Positions 17,270 to 26,080 of a DNA stretch of 64,000 bases are shown here, piece by piece. Source of the DNA: Akkermansiaceae bacterium (lineage in GTDB: Bacteria; Verrucomicrobiota; Verrucomicrobiia; Verrucomicrobiales; Akkermansiaceae); the NCBI GenBank assembly GCA_905182475.1, contig CAJJBR010000014.1:23721-87720 (forward strand). The letters run 5' to 3'. The notes under the pieces are model-generated. The model was given only the letters and a program-made list of their open reading frames with translations. It had not been told where the DNA came from and ran no database searches. A program made the position numbers and the translations under genes. The stretch's first letter is position 1. Each line of letters starts with the position of its first letter.

Positions 17270-17700
17270 GAACGGCCTGGGGCTGGAATCCCCAGCGAGT
17301 GCGCCGCAAAGCGCCAACACCCTCTGGAGTGGGAGACTTCGGCCAGTTTCGGACGCATTCGGGCTGAGAACTTGGCATGGGAAAAGGTGCAGTCCAACGC
17401 AGGAGCCTGCGGGGTGGACGGCATTACGGTAGGACGCTTCGAGAAAGACAGCAAAAGTCGGCTGCTCGTCGTGAATGAGCATTTGAAAACGGGCACCTAC
17501 CGACCCAAGCCAGTCAAACGGGTATGGATCGCCAAACCGCTACTTTGCAGAACTCGGGCTCTTTTGGCTGATGGATGCCCAAAGTTCTGAAGTGATCAGT
17601 CTCCGTAACGGAGTAAACCACTTGACTGGAGAGCCGGATGCGGGGGATCCGCTTGTCCGGTTCGGAGGGGGGAGCGGCGCAAATCAATGCGCCGTTCCTA
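17270..17700 (+). mobile_element. decayed group II intron (RT fragment plus domain V/VI-like 3' end)
   Basis: On the plus strand, 17320-17539 encodes pieces of an intron reverse transcriptase N-terminus: PLEWETSASFGRIRAENL, then WEKVQSNAGACGVDGITVG and GTYRPKPVKRVWIAKP. Everything after the KP (the catalytic YADD domain, maturase) is deleted. The sequence then jumps to an RNA-like 3' end: a 33-base domain V-like hairpin at 17631-17663 with GAGCCGGA pairing UCCGGUUC and an AGC triad, a G-run, and a domain VI-like hairpin at 17675-17694. The element is defective. Its end overlaps the stop codon of the convergent oxidoreductase gene. Confidence 0.7.
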
Positions 17701-19110
17701 CCTCAATCTGCCGATTTCGAAACCTTTGCGGTAGGAGCCTTTGAGCATGGTGTTTGCCTGTTCTGAAAAGTCGCCGGTGAAGACTTCCTTTTCAGGATCG
17801 ATCGTCAGGGTTTTTCCTAGGGCGATCATGTTCTTATCTAGGTTCACTTGGTTTTTCTCAAGGTGTTGCATCATACGGCCTACGGCGTCGTTTGTAGTGG
17901 CATCCTTGATCGCGGCTTTGATGTCTTCCGGTTTTGTTGGGGCGCCGAGTTTCCATGAGATGTTGCCGACGTGAGCGAGTGCGGCAGAGAGATGCCCGTT
18001 CTCGGCTCCGTGCGTGTAATCAATTTTCCCGGAGTGGCATGAATCGACGAAGGACTGCATGTGGGATTTTCCACCTTTGAAGGTCTTAACTTTCTTACCA
18101 TCTTTATCAAAGACCGAGCATTCCGAATTGTGTCCGCCGGCAAGGTATCCGCCTTCGCATTCGATAATGTTTCCGATCTTTTGGCCACGGTAGTTATCGC
18201 TTGGGAGACCTCGCACTTCAAAGACGATGGGGATTGGGTAATCGAAATAGCAAACCTGCGTGTTGGCACAGGTGCCGTCGTCTTCGTATCCGAGACGGGC
18301 GCCGACGGAAACGACGGAGGCTGGAAGTGCGGGATCGCCGATAAACCAGCGGCAGACATCGAGCTGGTGTGGTCCTTGGTTTCCAAGATCGCCGTTTCCG
18401 TAATCGAGCTGCCAGTGCCAATCGTAATGGAAGCGTTTGCGAGGCACGGGAACCACTTCACGCGGGCCGCACCAGAGATCGTAGTTTACAGATTTCGGTG
18501 GCTCGGCGGCTGGGCCGACTTTTCCGATGGATTTACGTGGCTTGTAGCAGAAGCCTCGGACGAGGGTTGTCTTGCCGATTTCTCCGGATTTGAGATAATC
18601 TGCGGCTTCGTACCATGAAGTTTCGGAGCGGCGTTGGAATCCATGCTGGATGATGGTTTTGTATTTCTCGGCTGCGTTGGCGAGTTGGCGACCTTCCCAG
18701 ACGTTGTGGGAAACAGGTTTCTCCACGTAGGCGTGTTTACCGTTCGCAGCAGCTGTCGTGGCGATGAGAGTGTGAAGGTGGTTGGGCGTGGCGATAATGA
18801 CGGCGTCGATGTCCTTGGACTCGCAGACTTTGCGGTAGTCTTCGAACTTGGCGACCTTGACGCCTTTCTTCTCTAGCTCAGAGGCAAATCCGTCGAGGAC
18901 TTCGGAATCGACGTCACAGAGGGCTACGAGCTTGGCACCTTTGGATTTGAGAACATCGTTTGCGAGGCCTTTTCCACGGCTATGGAAGCCGATCACGCAG
19001 ATGCGCAGGTCGCCGTTGGCGCTGCTTGCTGCGCGGACGAAGGAAGGGGTGAGTGCAAATGCACTGGCAAGGGTTGAGGTGGAGAGGAAACTACGGCGTG
19101 TGGTTTTCAT
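17698..19110 (-). CDS. Tat-exported Gfo/Idh/MocA family oxidoreductase
   Basis: A 470-residue NAD(P)-dependent oxidoreductase. The N-terminus TTRRSFLSTSTLASAF is a twin-arginine signal peptide, as is common for this subgroup in Planctomycetota and Verrucomicrobiota. The Rossmann part shows RICVIGFHSRGKGLA, IIATPNHLHT and the catalytic EKPVSHNVWEGR. The second domain has DYGNGDLGNQGPHQLDVCRW with the conserved GxHxxD-type residues. Likely acts on sugars or inositol-like substrates in the periplasm, with cofactor bound before export. The specific substrate is unknown. It stands alone. Confidence 0.9.
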   Translation of the reverse strand: MKTTRRSFLSTSTLASAFALTPSFVRAASSANGDLRICVIGFHSRGKGLANDVLKSKGAKLVALCDVDSEVLDGFASELEKKGVKVAKFEDYRKVCESKDIDAVIIATPNHLHTLIATTAAANGKHAYVEKPVSHNVWEGRQLANAAEKYKTIIQHGFQRRSETSWYEAADYLKSGEIGKTTLVRGFCYKPRKSIGKVGPAAEPPKSVNYDLWCGPREVVPVPRKRFHYDWHWQLDYGNGDLGNQGPHQLDVCRWFIGDPALPASVVSVGARLGYEDDGTCANTQVCYFDYPIPIVFEVRGLPSDNYRGQKIGNIIECEGGYLAGGHNSECSVFDKDGKKVKTFKGGKSHMQSFVDSCHSGKIDYTHGAENGHLSAALAHVGNISWKLGAPTKPEDIKAAIKDATTNDAVGRMMQHLEKNQVNLDKNMIALGKTLTIDPEKEVFTGDFSEQANTMLKGSYRKGFEIGRLR

Positions 19111-19332
19111 GATTCTGGTTTCGCGGGTTTTCTGGTTTCGCTGGAAGGGATTTGTGAATTTCGTCTAGTTTCGCGGATTCAAGCAAACCGTTGTGAATAA
19201 AGTCCGGAATGGGTTTTGCATCAGCTTTAGTGGAATTCTAGGAGTCTATTACGGGAGATAAAGGAATGTTTTTTCGTCTTCGTGCGTTTATTCGGAATAG
19301 CGTGGTGGCAATTTCGCTCCTATGATTCAGAA

Positions 19333-19881
19333 ATGAGTGAGTTCGGAGAATTGGTCGATGCGCATTATCAGGCGCTATACCGTTTCGGGTATTCCCTGAC
19401 GAGGAGCCCGGATCGTGCTGCAGATTTGGTGCAGGAGACGTTCTGCATCTGGGCAGAGAAAAATTCCCAGTTGCGTGACCGGAGCAAGGCGAAGACCTGG
19501 CTTTTTACGACCTTGCACCGCGAGTTCCTTGGTCAGAGGAGGAAGATGGCAAGGTTTTCCGATGATCCGGTGGATGAGGGCATGATAGCCTCTGCGGTTG
19601 GGAACGAGGATGATGCGGAGCGCCAAATGGATGGGAGCCGGGCGGTTGAACTTTTGAGGGAAATGGATGAAATGTATCGTGCCCCACTTGCTTTGTTTTA
19701 CCTGCAGCAGCATAGCTACAAAGAGATTGCAGAAATTCTCGACGTTCCGATCGGGACGGTGATGTCACGGTTGTCTCGTGGGAAAGAAATGCTAAGGAAG
19801 AAAATGGTGAAGGAGCCCTCAAGCGGTCCGAAGAATCTGGTGGATGAGAACCCCGAACTATTTCAGAAAAATCATGGATAA
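19333..19881 (+). CDS. RNA polymerase sigma factor, ECF-like sigma-70 family
   Basis: A 182-residue two-domain sigma factor if translated from the ATG at 19333; the frame also has a GTG at 19282. Region 2 is seen in LVDAHYQALYRFGYSLTRS and AADLVQETFCIWAE; region 4 in LALFYLQQHSYKEIAEIL then VPIGTVMSRLSRGKEMLRK, a clear helix-turn-helix. Its last bases overlap the next gene, which encodes a one-helix membrane protein, the usual arrangement of a sigma/anti-sigma pair. Target promoters are unknown. Such factors usually autoregulate, so the 19111-19332 spacer may hold its own promoter. Confidence 0.92.
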   Translation: MSEFGELVDAHYQALYRFGYSLTRSPDRAADLVQETFCIWAEKNSQLRDRSKAKTWLFTTLHREFLGQRRKMARFSDDPVDEGMIASAVGNEDDAERQMDGSRAVELLREMDEMYRAPLALFYLQQHSYKEIAEILDVPIGTVMSRLSRGKEMLRKKMVKEPSSGPKNLVDENPELFQKNHG

Positions 19882-20767
19882 GGAGAATGCAAAATTTGTC
19901 CTGCAGAGCTTCCGCCCAGACGGAGCGGACACCCAGGATTTGGATTTAGCAGAGGCTTTGCAGCTTGCGACCGAAGACCGTGAACTTGGCGAGTGGCTCG
20001 TGAGGGAACGTGCTTTTGATGCAGAATTCGCAGAGGCTCTCGCGCGAGTTGATCTTCCAGAAGGGTTGCGCGAGAGCGTTTTACTTGCGATGGTTCAGGG
20101 CGGTGGAGATTATCCGAGAATCGATATGGCCGAGGAAGGGAAATGGATCACGGAATTTGCCGGAATCGAAGTGCCGGATGGTTTACGTGAGAGAGTGCTC
20201 ACTGCGATGGAACAGTCTGCCAAGGTTCATAAACCTAACTTTGGTTGGAAGAGATTTGGTATCCCGCTTGCTGCTGCGGCTGGTATCGCGCTGGCTTTTG
20301 TGGCGATGCTGGATAAGACAGATGTATCCGTCCAAGTTGCGACTAACGATCAGAGAGTTCAAGTCGAGGCGGTGGCTGCAGGCTTTGTAAGGACTTTTGA
20401 ATCGCCGATTTTCAGCCTCGATAAGATGAGCGGAGACATGCCAAAGCTGGTTTCTTATCTTAGGGCGAAAAGTCTTCCTTGTGGTAAAGGCTATCTACCA
20501 CCAGGTCTAAAAAGTTGCAAAGGCTTGGGCTGTCGCGAGCTTGTGATCGATGGTATCAAAGGCTCGCTGATCTGCTTCGATGACAAGGACGGAACTATCC
20601 ACCTCGTCATTTTCCGAAAAGCTGATATTGAAGGAAAGCTCCCTAGAATTTCCAATCCGGAAATCAAGCAGTCAGGTGATTGGGCTAGGGCATCATGGGA
20701 GAAAGACGACTACGTCTTCACGATGATGAGCCTGCGAGACAAGAGTAAGTTTGAAGGTTTTTTCTAA
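19874..20767 (+). CDS. probable membrane anti-sigma factor
   Basis: A 297-residue protein from the ATG at 19874, overlapping the sigma gene by 8 bases. A long acidic cytoplasmic region (1-125) is followed by one hydrophobic helix (about 127-146) and a soluble C-terminal domain with several cysteines (SLPCGKGYLPP, SCKGLGCREL). There is no HxxxCxxC zinc anti-sigma motif. An internal repeat is visible: LPEGLRESVLLAM near 61-73 and VPDGLRERVLTAM near 100-112. Anti-sigma function is inferred from position and topology only; the family is not one I recognise. Confidence 0.6.
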   Translation: MDKENAKFVLQSFRPDGADTQDLDLAEALQLATEDRELGEWLVRERAFDAEFAEALARVDLPEGLRESVLLAMVQGGGDYPRIDMAEEGKWITEFAGIEVPDGLRERVLTAMEQSAKVHKPNFGWKRFGIPLAAAAGIALAFVAMLDKTDVSVQVATNDQRVQVEAVAAGFVRTFESPIFSLDKMSGDMPKLVSYLRAKSLPCGKGYLPPGLKSCKGLGCRELVIDGIKGSLICFDDKDGTIHLVIFRKADIEGKLPRISNPEIKQSGDWARASWEKDDYVFTMMSLRDKSKFEGFF

Positions 20768-20772
20768 AGACT

Positions 20773-20794
20773 AGGCACCCGGATTCGGGTGCCT
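20773..20794. terminator. bidirectional hairpin between convergent genes
   Basis: A perfect 9-bp stem, AGGCACCCG and CGGGTGCCT, with a 4-base loop sits in the 30-base gap between the anti-sigma gene and the convergent aminotransferase gene. There is no long T-tract, but position and stability favour a shared terminator. Confidence 0.7.
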
Positions 20795-20797
20795 GGA

Positions 20798-21871
20798 TTA
20801 CTTTGCGAGGATGTCGTCCATCGCATCGATGAGTTCCTGAATGGTCGCTTCGGTTTCGTTGCCCATGTTGGAAATACGGAAGGTCGTTCCTTTGATTTTC
20901 CCGTAGCCGCCGTTGATGAGGAAATTGTATTTCGTTTTCAGCTCCTTGATGAATGCTGAGAGGTCGAAGTTTTCCGGAGTAGCGAAACAGGTGAGAGCAA
21001 AGGAACGGTGTCCTTCGGGAGCGAAGAGTTCGAATTCGTGCTTAGCGCCCCATGCGTGGATCATTGCGTTGGTCTTTGCGTGGCGCTTCTTGCGTGCTGC
21101 GAAACCTTCCTTGGCGATCTCACTAAGCATGAACTGGAGTCCGAAGAGCAGGGAAATGCAGGGAGTGGTCGGGGTATTGTTCTTCTTGTCGTTTTTCGCA
21201 AACTCGTGGAAGTCGAAGTAATAGCCACGGTTCTCGATGGTCTTCGCGCGTGCCATGGCCGCGTCGGATACAGCAAATAGCGCAAGGCCGGGAGGCAGGG
21301 CGAGTGCTTTCTGGACACCGGCGAGGCAGACGTCGATGCCGTGCTTGTCCATGTCGATATCGACGGTGGAAAGGGACGAGACGCTATCTACTACGAGCAT
21401 CGTATCAGGAAAGGATTTAACGACCTTGGAAACCGCTTCGAGGTCGTTGAGGACTCCGGTGGATGTTTCCGAGTGGATGAAAGTCACGGTGTCGAATCCG
21501 CCTTCGGAGAGCTTCGCGCGAACGACTTCTGGGTCGATAGCTTCGCCCCATTCCACCTGGATTGCTTCCGCTTCGAAGCCGCATTTTTTCGCAACATCGA
21601 TCCATTTGTCTGAGAAAGCACCGCAGCAGAGGCAGAGGACTTTCTTTTGGACTAGGTTGCGGAGGGCCGCTTCCATCACGCCCCAGGCGGAGGAGGTGGA
21701 AAGGAAGACGGGGCGCTCGGTGCCGAAAATTTCCTTCAGGCCGGGCTGGAGGGAGGAGTAGAGCTGTTCGAAATCGGAACCACGATGGCCGATCATTGTG
21801 TGGGACATTGCCGCGAAAGTTTCAGGTGAAACATCTACGGGGCCTGGACTGAAGAGTTTGGGAGTTGGCAT
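20798..21871 (-). CDS. class V aminotransferase (serine/alanine--glyoxylate type)
   Basis: A PLP-dependent transaminase of fold type I, 357 residues from the ATG at 21871, where MPTPKLFSPGPVDVSPETFAAM matches the family start. GHRGSDFEQL is the substrate and fold signature, D162 in VVDSVSS binds the pyridine nitrogen, and K188 in LAGVQKALALPPG is the Schiff-base lysine. Candidate activities are serine-glyoxylate or serine-pyruvate transamination, or 2-aminoethylphosphonate-type chemistry; sequence alone does not choose. The upstream extension of the frame encodes a dispersed repeat and is unlikely to be translated. Confidence 0.87.
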   Translation of the reverse strand: MPTPKLFSPGPVDVSPETFAAMSHTMIGHRGSDFEQLYSSLQPGLKEIFGTERPVFLSTSSAWGVMEAALRNLVQKKVLCLCCGAFSDKWIDVAKKCGFEAEAIQVEWGEAIDPEVVRAKLSEGGFDTVTFIHSETSTGVLNDLEAVSKVVKSFPDTMLVVDSVSSLSTVDIDMDKHGIDVCLAGVQKALALPPGLALFAVSDAAMARAKTIENRGYYFDFHEFAKNDKKNNTPTTPCISLLFGLQFMLSEIAKEGFAARKKRHAKTNAMIHAWGAKHEFELFAPEGHRSFALTCFATPENFDLSAFIKELKTKYNFLINGGYGKIKGTTFRISNMGNETEATIQELIDAMDDILAK

Positions 21872-21880
21872 GGTGGTGAA

Positions 21881-21915
21881 AGTGGAAAGTGCCGAGTGAT
21901 CAGTGGAAGATTTAG
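21881..21915. repeat. short dispersed repeat, GTGCCGAGTGATCAGTGG family, copy 2
   Basis: AAAGTGCCGAGTGATCAGTG and flanks, immediately upstream of the aminotransferase start and downstream of dapA. It matches copies at 4508-4534 and 55291-55326. Confidence 0.7.
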
Positions 21916-21924
21916 GTCGAGAGG

Positions 21925-22806
21925 TTAGATGAGGTTGTAGGATCTTAGCAGGGCGCGGAGTGCTACGAGGTTGTCCTCGTCCATCGGTGCGAGAGGGAGG
22001 CGTAGCTCGGCCGAGCAATGGCCTTGGAGTGCGACTGCGGTTTTGATTGGCACGGGGTTCACATCAAGGGACATTAGGCCGCGCATGAGCGGATAGTATT
22101 GCTTTTGCATTGCGAGAGCCTCGGTAAATTCCGCCGCGAGGCAGTGGTTCACGAGCTTAGAAATCACCTCGGGGACGAGGTTTGCAGCGACGGAGACGAG
22201 GCCGTTCGCACCGCAGGAAATGAAAGGTAGTGTGAGCGGATCGTCACCACTGAGAATACCGAAGCCGTCCGGGAGTGCTTGGACGAGCTGGTTGATCCTA
22301 TCAACTGATCCGCCCGCTTCCTTGATCGCCGTGATGTTCTTGCAGTCCGCGGCTAGGCGGGCAGCAGTCTCCGGAGCGATCTCAATGGATGACCTGCCGG
22401 GAACCGAATACAGCATGATCGGCAGGGAGGTGCTGTCGGCGATGGCTTTAAAATGAAGATACAGACCTTCTTGGGAGGGTTTGTTGTAGTAGGGGCAAAC
22501 CTGCAATGACGCATCGGCTCCGAGTTTTTCGGCTGCCTGGGTAAGTTCTATGGCCTCGGAGGTTGAATTGGCACCTGTGCCAGCGATGACCTTAATTCGG
22601 CCTTTCGCCGCCTGAATCGCGAGTCGAATCACCTCGATGTGGTCCTCGGCTCCGAGGGTAGGTGACTCACCCGTCGTGCCGACTGGGACGATGCCGTTGA
22701 TCCCTCCTGCGATTTGACGCTCGATGAGAGCCTCGAAGGCCGGGACATCGATAGTTCCGTTTTGGAAAGGGGTGATAAGGGCGGTATGTGTGCCGGTAAA
22801 GTTCAT
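21925..22806 (-). CDS. dapA: 4-hydroxy-tetrahydrodipicolinate synthase
   Basis: Condenses pyruvate with aspartate semialdehyde, the committed step to diaminopimelate and lysine. From the ATG at 22806 the protein has 293 residues. The pyruvate-binding motif GTTGES lies at 43-48, the catalytic tyrosine is Y133 in MLYSVPGR with R138 after it, and the Schiff-base lysine is K162 in AIKEAGG. All residues of the active site expected for DapA are present. hisC lies 43 bases upstream on the same strand, so the two biosynthetic genes may be co-transcribed. Confidence 0.95.
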   Translation of the reverse strand: MNFTGTHTALITPFQNGTIDVPAFEALIERQIAGGINGIVPVGTTGESPTLGAEDHIEVIRLAIQAAKGRIKVIAGTGANSTSEAIELTQAAEKLGADASLQVCPYYNKPSQEGLYLHFKAIADSTSLPIMLYSVPGRSSIEIAPETAARLAADCKNITAIKEAGGSVDRINQLVQALPDGFGILSGDDPLTLPFISCGANGLVSVAANLVPEVISKLVNHCLAAEFTEALAMQKQYYPLMRGLMSLDVNPVPIKTAVALQGHCSAELRLPLAPMDEDNLVALRALLRSYNLI

Positions 22807-22849
22807 GAGTCGGGGACTTTGGGGAAAGGGAGTGAAAAGTAAACAGTGA

Positions 22850-23956
22850 TCAATTGGTTGCGGAAATTGCAAGAACGTGGTCGAGGACTTCGAGAGCGCG
22901 GTGATTTTCCGCAGAGGTTCCGATTGAGATTCTTACCCAGCCGGGCAGCTTGTAGCCCCTCATTGCGCGGACAATTACCCCCTGCTTGAGCATTTCCTTG
23001 AAAACGAGATCGCCGTCACCGACCTCGACGAGAATGAAGTTTGCAACGGAGGGGACGAAATTAATACCGCGCTGAGCAAACGCCTTTTCGTAAAACTCCA
23101 GACCCTGGCGATTGATTGCGCGGGTCTTTTCGATGTGGTCGGTATCATCAAGAGCCGCGAGCGCACCCGCTTGTGCGATGGCGTTCGTGTTGAAAGGCTG
23201 GCGCGCTTTCTGGAGGAGATCGGAAAGGGGTTTTGGCGCAACTCCATATCCGATACGCAGGGCGGCGAGGCCGTGGATCTTCGAACAAGTGCGGAGAACG
23301 ATCACGTTTTTCCCGGCACGGACGTGCTTGAGGACATCCGGTGGTGTGTCTAGAAATTCGAAATATGCTTCGTCGAATACCGCCACCACATGATCCGGTA
23401 ACCTATCGATGAAATTGTCGATGGCTTCCTGGGTGACCTGTGTACCGGTCGGGTTGTTTGGGTTTGCGATGAAAACCAGGCGAGTGTTTTGCGTGATCGC
23501 ATCTGCCATCGCTTCGAGATCGTGGATGAAATCCGGATCGTCGACCTCGACGTATTTCGCGCCAAAGAGGGTAGCCATCAGCTTGTAGACCACAAAGGCG
23601 TGCTTCGCGGCGATGAGTTCCGCATCGCGGTTCAGGAAGGTGTGGCAGAGAAACTCGATAATTTCATTGGAGCCGTTTCCAAGGATGATGTTTTCAATGT
23701 CGAATCCAAGTTTTCCTGCGATGGCAGAGCGGAGCTTGTAGCCGCCGCCGTCCGGGTAGATGTGTGACTGCTCGATGGCCTTACGCATTGCCTCCTTTGC
23801 CAGCGGGGAGGGGCCTAGCGGGTTTTCGTTCGAGGCGACTTTTACAATAGCTGAGGGATCGAGACCGAGTTCACGTGCGGTTTCTTCGATAGGTTTCCCC
23901 GGCTCGTAGGCTACGAGATCACAGACAAAAGAGTTGGCGGCATCCGAAATGGGCAT
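22850..23956 (-). CDS. hisC: histidinol-phosphate aminotransferase
   Basis: A fold-type-I PLP aminotransferase of 368 residues, seventh step of histidine synthesis. It has ASNENPLGPSP near 41, the NPNNPTGT motif at 165-172, DEAYFEF for the cofactor-binding aspartate and tyrosine, and the catalytic K226 in RTCSKIHGLAALRIGYG. These patterns match HisC closely. Broader specificity toward aromatic amino acids is possible for this family. Lies upstream of dapA on the same strand. Confidence 0.93.
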   Translation of the reverse strand: MPISDAANSFVCDLVAYEPGKPIEETARELGLDPSAIVKVASNENPLGPSPLAKEAMRKAIEQSHIYPDGGGYKLRSAIAGKLGFDIENIILGNGSNEIIEFLCHTFLNRDAELIAAKHAFVVYKLMATLFGAKYVEVDDPDFIHDLEAMADAITQNTRLVFIANPNNPTGTQVTQEAIDNFIDRLPDHVVAVFDEAYFEFLDTPPDVLKHVRAGKNVIVLRTCSKIHGLAALRIGYGVAPKPLSDLLQKARQPFNTNAIAQAGALAALDDTDHIEKTRAINRQGLEFYEKAFAQRGINFVPSVANFILVEVGDGDLVFKEMLKQGVIVRAMRGYKLPGWVRISIGTSAENHRALEVLDHVLAISATN

Positions 23957-24012
23957 GCGCTTGACTTAGGACGGATTCACCTGCCAGTCAATGGTTTGAA
24001 AACCGCAGTGAT

Positions 24013-24357
24013 TCACGAAATACCCTCGTAGGCACCCTTGAATCCAACCCGCGTCGATTTGTCCGTGATGAGGAAGGGGCGTTTGATGAGGTTTCCGTTG
24101 GAGGCTAGGAGCGCGATGGCTTGGTCTTCGGAGAAGGTGGGGAGCTGGTCTTTTAGGTTGAGGGAGCGGTAGTCCAGACCGGAGGTGTTGAAGAGTTTGC
24201 GGAGGTCGCCATTGAGGTCGGCGAGGGCGCGGCGGAGGTCTTCGGTGGAGGGAGGGGTTTCGCGAATGGGGATTTCCTGGAAGGGGATGTGGTTTTCCTT
24301 GAGCCATTTGGTGGCTTTGCGGCAGGAGTCGCAGGTTTTCAGGGTGTAGATGGTCAT
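24013..24357 (-). CDS. ArsC/Spx/MgsR family protein
   Basis: A thioredoxin-fold protein of 114 residues with the redox motif C9-D-S-C12 near the N-terminus (YTLKTCDSCRKATKWL) and the family segments IRETPPSTEDL, KLFNTSG..YR, and LIKRPFLIT. The CxxC form and length fit the YffB/Spx-like branch more than true arsenate reductases, which have CxxxxxR active sites. No arsenic genes are nearby. Whether it is a reductase or a transcriptional regulator cannot be told. Confidence 0.86.
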   Translation of the reverse strand: MTIYTLKTCDSCRKATKWLKENHIPFQEIPIRETPPSTEDLRRALADLNGDLRKLFNTSGLDYRSLNLKDQLPTFSEDQAIALLASNGNLIKRPFLITDKSTRVGFKGAYEGIS

Positions 24358-24481
24358 GAAACTTTAAACTTTAAATTTGAAACCTCAATGAAGAGGGGTG
24401 GCTGCGGACTCAAGTTTGAGGAAAGGTATTGGAATTTATCTCTTCCTCCATGTCCGCTGCGCTACCATTGCGTTCCTTTTG

Positions 24482-25192
24482 CTATAGACCCCAGGCTCCG
24501 GCTTTGGTGGATTTTGCGGTTTTTTGGAGGCTGAGGAGGTGGGCTTCGTGTTTGCGTTCGGAGGTGCCGTCCGGCATGGGGGCACCTTTGGTGTGGATGC
24601 GGGCGTAGCCTTTTTCTACGAGGAGTTCGTGGAGGTAACGGGTTTTTTCGTTGTAGGAAAGCTGGATGAAGGCGTGGTAGCGTCGGTCGTTAAAAGGACT
24701 GTCCCATTCGGTTTGGACGGTAAAAGGGGCTTTGGAGAGGTGGGTGAGGGTGAATTCCTTGGCCTTTTTGCCTATCCCGACGGCTTGCTCGGGGGTGATG
24801 CGACCCATGGCATCGGCTTGCTGGTCGATGCGGCGGTGGTTATTCTCGCCGCCACCGTAGGTTTTGAAGTCGCTCTCCGGGGTGTCGACGAAATAGAGGC
24901 GGACGATTTCCTTTTTGCCATCAGGGAAAAGGACACGAAAGGAATCTCCGTCGTTGCTACGGTCTTTCGTTAGAGTGCAGCCATAATAAACGTCGTATCG
25001 TCCAATGCGTTCCGGACCGGTGGATTTTTCGGAAGATGTCCGTGTATCTGCGGGAACGGGTTTGGAATTCTCTGGATTGAAAAATGATCTGAGCTTGCCT
25101 TGGCCGTAGGCGTCGTAGATCCAGATGGCAACGGCTGCGCAGAGGATGAGAATGGGCAGGATGGGTGATCTTTTCGAGCGCTTGCGGGACAT
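24482..25192 (-). CDS. membrane-anchored thermonuclease (SNase-like) family protein
   Basis: A 236-residue protein with an N-terminal membrane anchor (about 10-28) after a basic stretch. The staphylococcal nuclease-like core includes DGDSFRVLFPDGKKEIVRL then YFVDTPESD, preserving the metal-binding aspartate and the RL.....DTPE motif. Later segments AVGIGKKAKEFTLTHL, YHAFIQLSY and LHELLVEKGYARIHTKG match the family. Likely a calcium-dependent extracytoplasmic nuclease. The usual catalytic R..D..E set seems mostly present, but I did not verify every residue. Confidence 0.82.
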   Translation of the reverse strand: MSRKRSKRSPILPILILCAAVAIWIYDAYGQGKLRSFFNPENSKPVPADTRTSSEKSTGPERIGRYDVYYGCTLTKDRSNDGDSFRVLFPDGKKEIVRLYFVDTPESDFKTYGGGENNHRRIDQQADAMGRITPEQAVGIGKKAKEFTLTHLSKAPFTVQTEWDSPFNDRRYHAFIQLSYNEKTRYLHELLVEKGYARIHTKGAPMPDGTSERKHEAHLLSLQKTAKSTKAGAWGL

Positions 25193-25270
25193 GCGGAGAA
25201 ACTCTAAATTCTAAACTTTAAACTCCAAGGAAGAATGTCTCCGCTGGCATCTCCGGGCAGGGTGCCCCAG

Positions 25271-25999
25271 CTACAGCCCTTTGAAGCCGGCGTATTCCTT
25301 GTAGGTGCCGGTGGGGATTGCGACGGGGCGCCACTCGCGGTTTAAGCGGCGATATTTCTTGATGAACTTAGTTGGATCCGCCCAGTTGGCGAGATCCGAA
25401 GGAACGCTGCTGCGGTGCATTCCCGTGTTGATGTTGTGGCGGATCTCGAAATGGAGGTGGGCGGCATACATTCCGAAGTTGCTGCCGATTGTTCCGAGTT
25501 GCTGCCCTCGTTTCAGGTTCTGGCCGACTTTTACCATCATTTTGTCGAGGTGGCCGTAAAGGGAATCGACGTATTTGATTTTTCCGCTACTCGGGTCGCG
25601 GTATGCATGGCGGACTAGAACCACGTTTCCCCAGCCTTTGCGCACGTTGTGGGCGAAGGTGACGATGCCATCGGCACAGGAGTAGACAGGGTCTCTAAGG
25701 TCGGTATTACCACCGGCACGCCCGTTCCAATCCTCGCCGAAGTGGGTGGGTGAGCGTAGGCGCAGTCCGCGAGCTTTGTAATATCCAGCGGAGTTTGGCT
25801 TACCAACGGGGAAGTCAAAGCCATCGGCTAGATTTACTTTTGCGCCGCGCGCGTCGAGCTGGGAGGGTAAAAGAAGGCAGCAAAATAAAAATACCGAAAC
25901 AAGCCCCTGTGACAAAATACGACGAGTCAGGGGGGAGCCGTTTCCAACTGGGAGTTGTTTCGGGAGAAATACCATCCGCGTCCATTTCTCTCCTCGCAT
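25271..25999 (-). CDS. exported M23 family metallopeptidase
   Basis: A lysostaphin/LytM-type peptidoglycan endopeptidase of 242 residues. A signal-peptide-like hydrophobic segment lies at about 28-48 (ILSQGLVSVFLFCCLLLPSQ). The LytM zinc site is visible: THFGEDWNG provides H and D, and AAHLHFEIRH provides the HxH motif; DSLYGHLDKM and GQQLGTIGSNFG are the connecting motifs. It probably trims cell-wall cross-links or acts in cell separation. A downstream start at M9 is possible. Confidence 0.88.
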   Translation of the reverse strand: MRGEKWTRMVFLPKQLPVGNGSPLTRRILSQGLVSVFLFCCLLLPSQLDARGAKVNLADGFDFPVGKPNSAGYYKARGLRLRSPTHFGEDWNGRAGGNTDLRDPVYSCADGIVTFAHNVRKGWGNVVLVRHAYRDPSSGKIKYVDSLYGHLDKMMVKVGQNLKRGQQLGTIGSNFGMYAAHLHFEIRHNINTGMHRSSVPSDLANWADPTKFIKKYRRLNREWRPVAIPTGTYKEYAGFKGL

Positions 26000-26023
26000 G
26001 CCGTTTGAAGCAAGAGAAAAGAA

Positions 26024-26053
26024 GACGGCGCACCTTTTCAGGGGTGCGCCGTC
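26024..26053 (-). terminator. rho-independent terminator of the MFS gene
   Basis: An 11-bp perfect stem (GACGGCGCACC at 26024-26034, GGTGCGCCGTC at 26043-26053) with an 8-base loop. On the minus strand it is followed by a T-rich run, seen as AAGAGAAAAGAA just left of it. It lies 28 bases past the MFS stop codon. Confidence 0.9.
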
Positions 26054-26080
26054 TCGGGGAAGGATTATGGAAAAATCCGT

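Noticed and set aside
17189..17590. 133-codon plus-strand frame as a functional gene
   Set aside because: It is group II intron reverse transcriptase N-terminal debris with an internal deletion and an unrelated end, annotated as part of the intron remnant.
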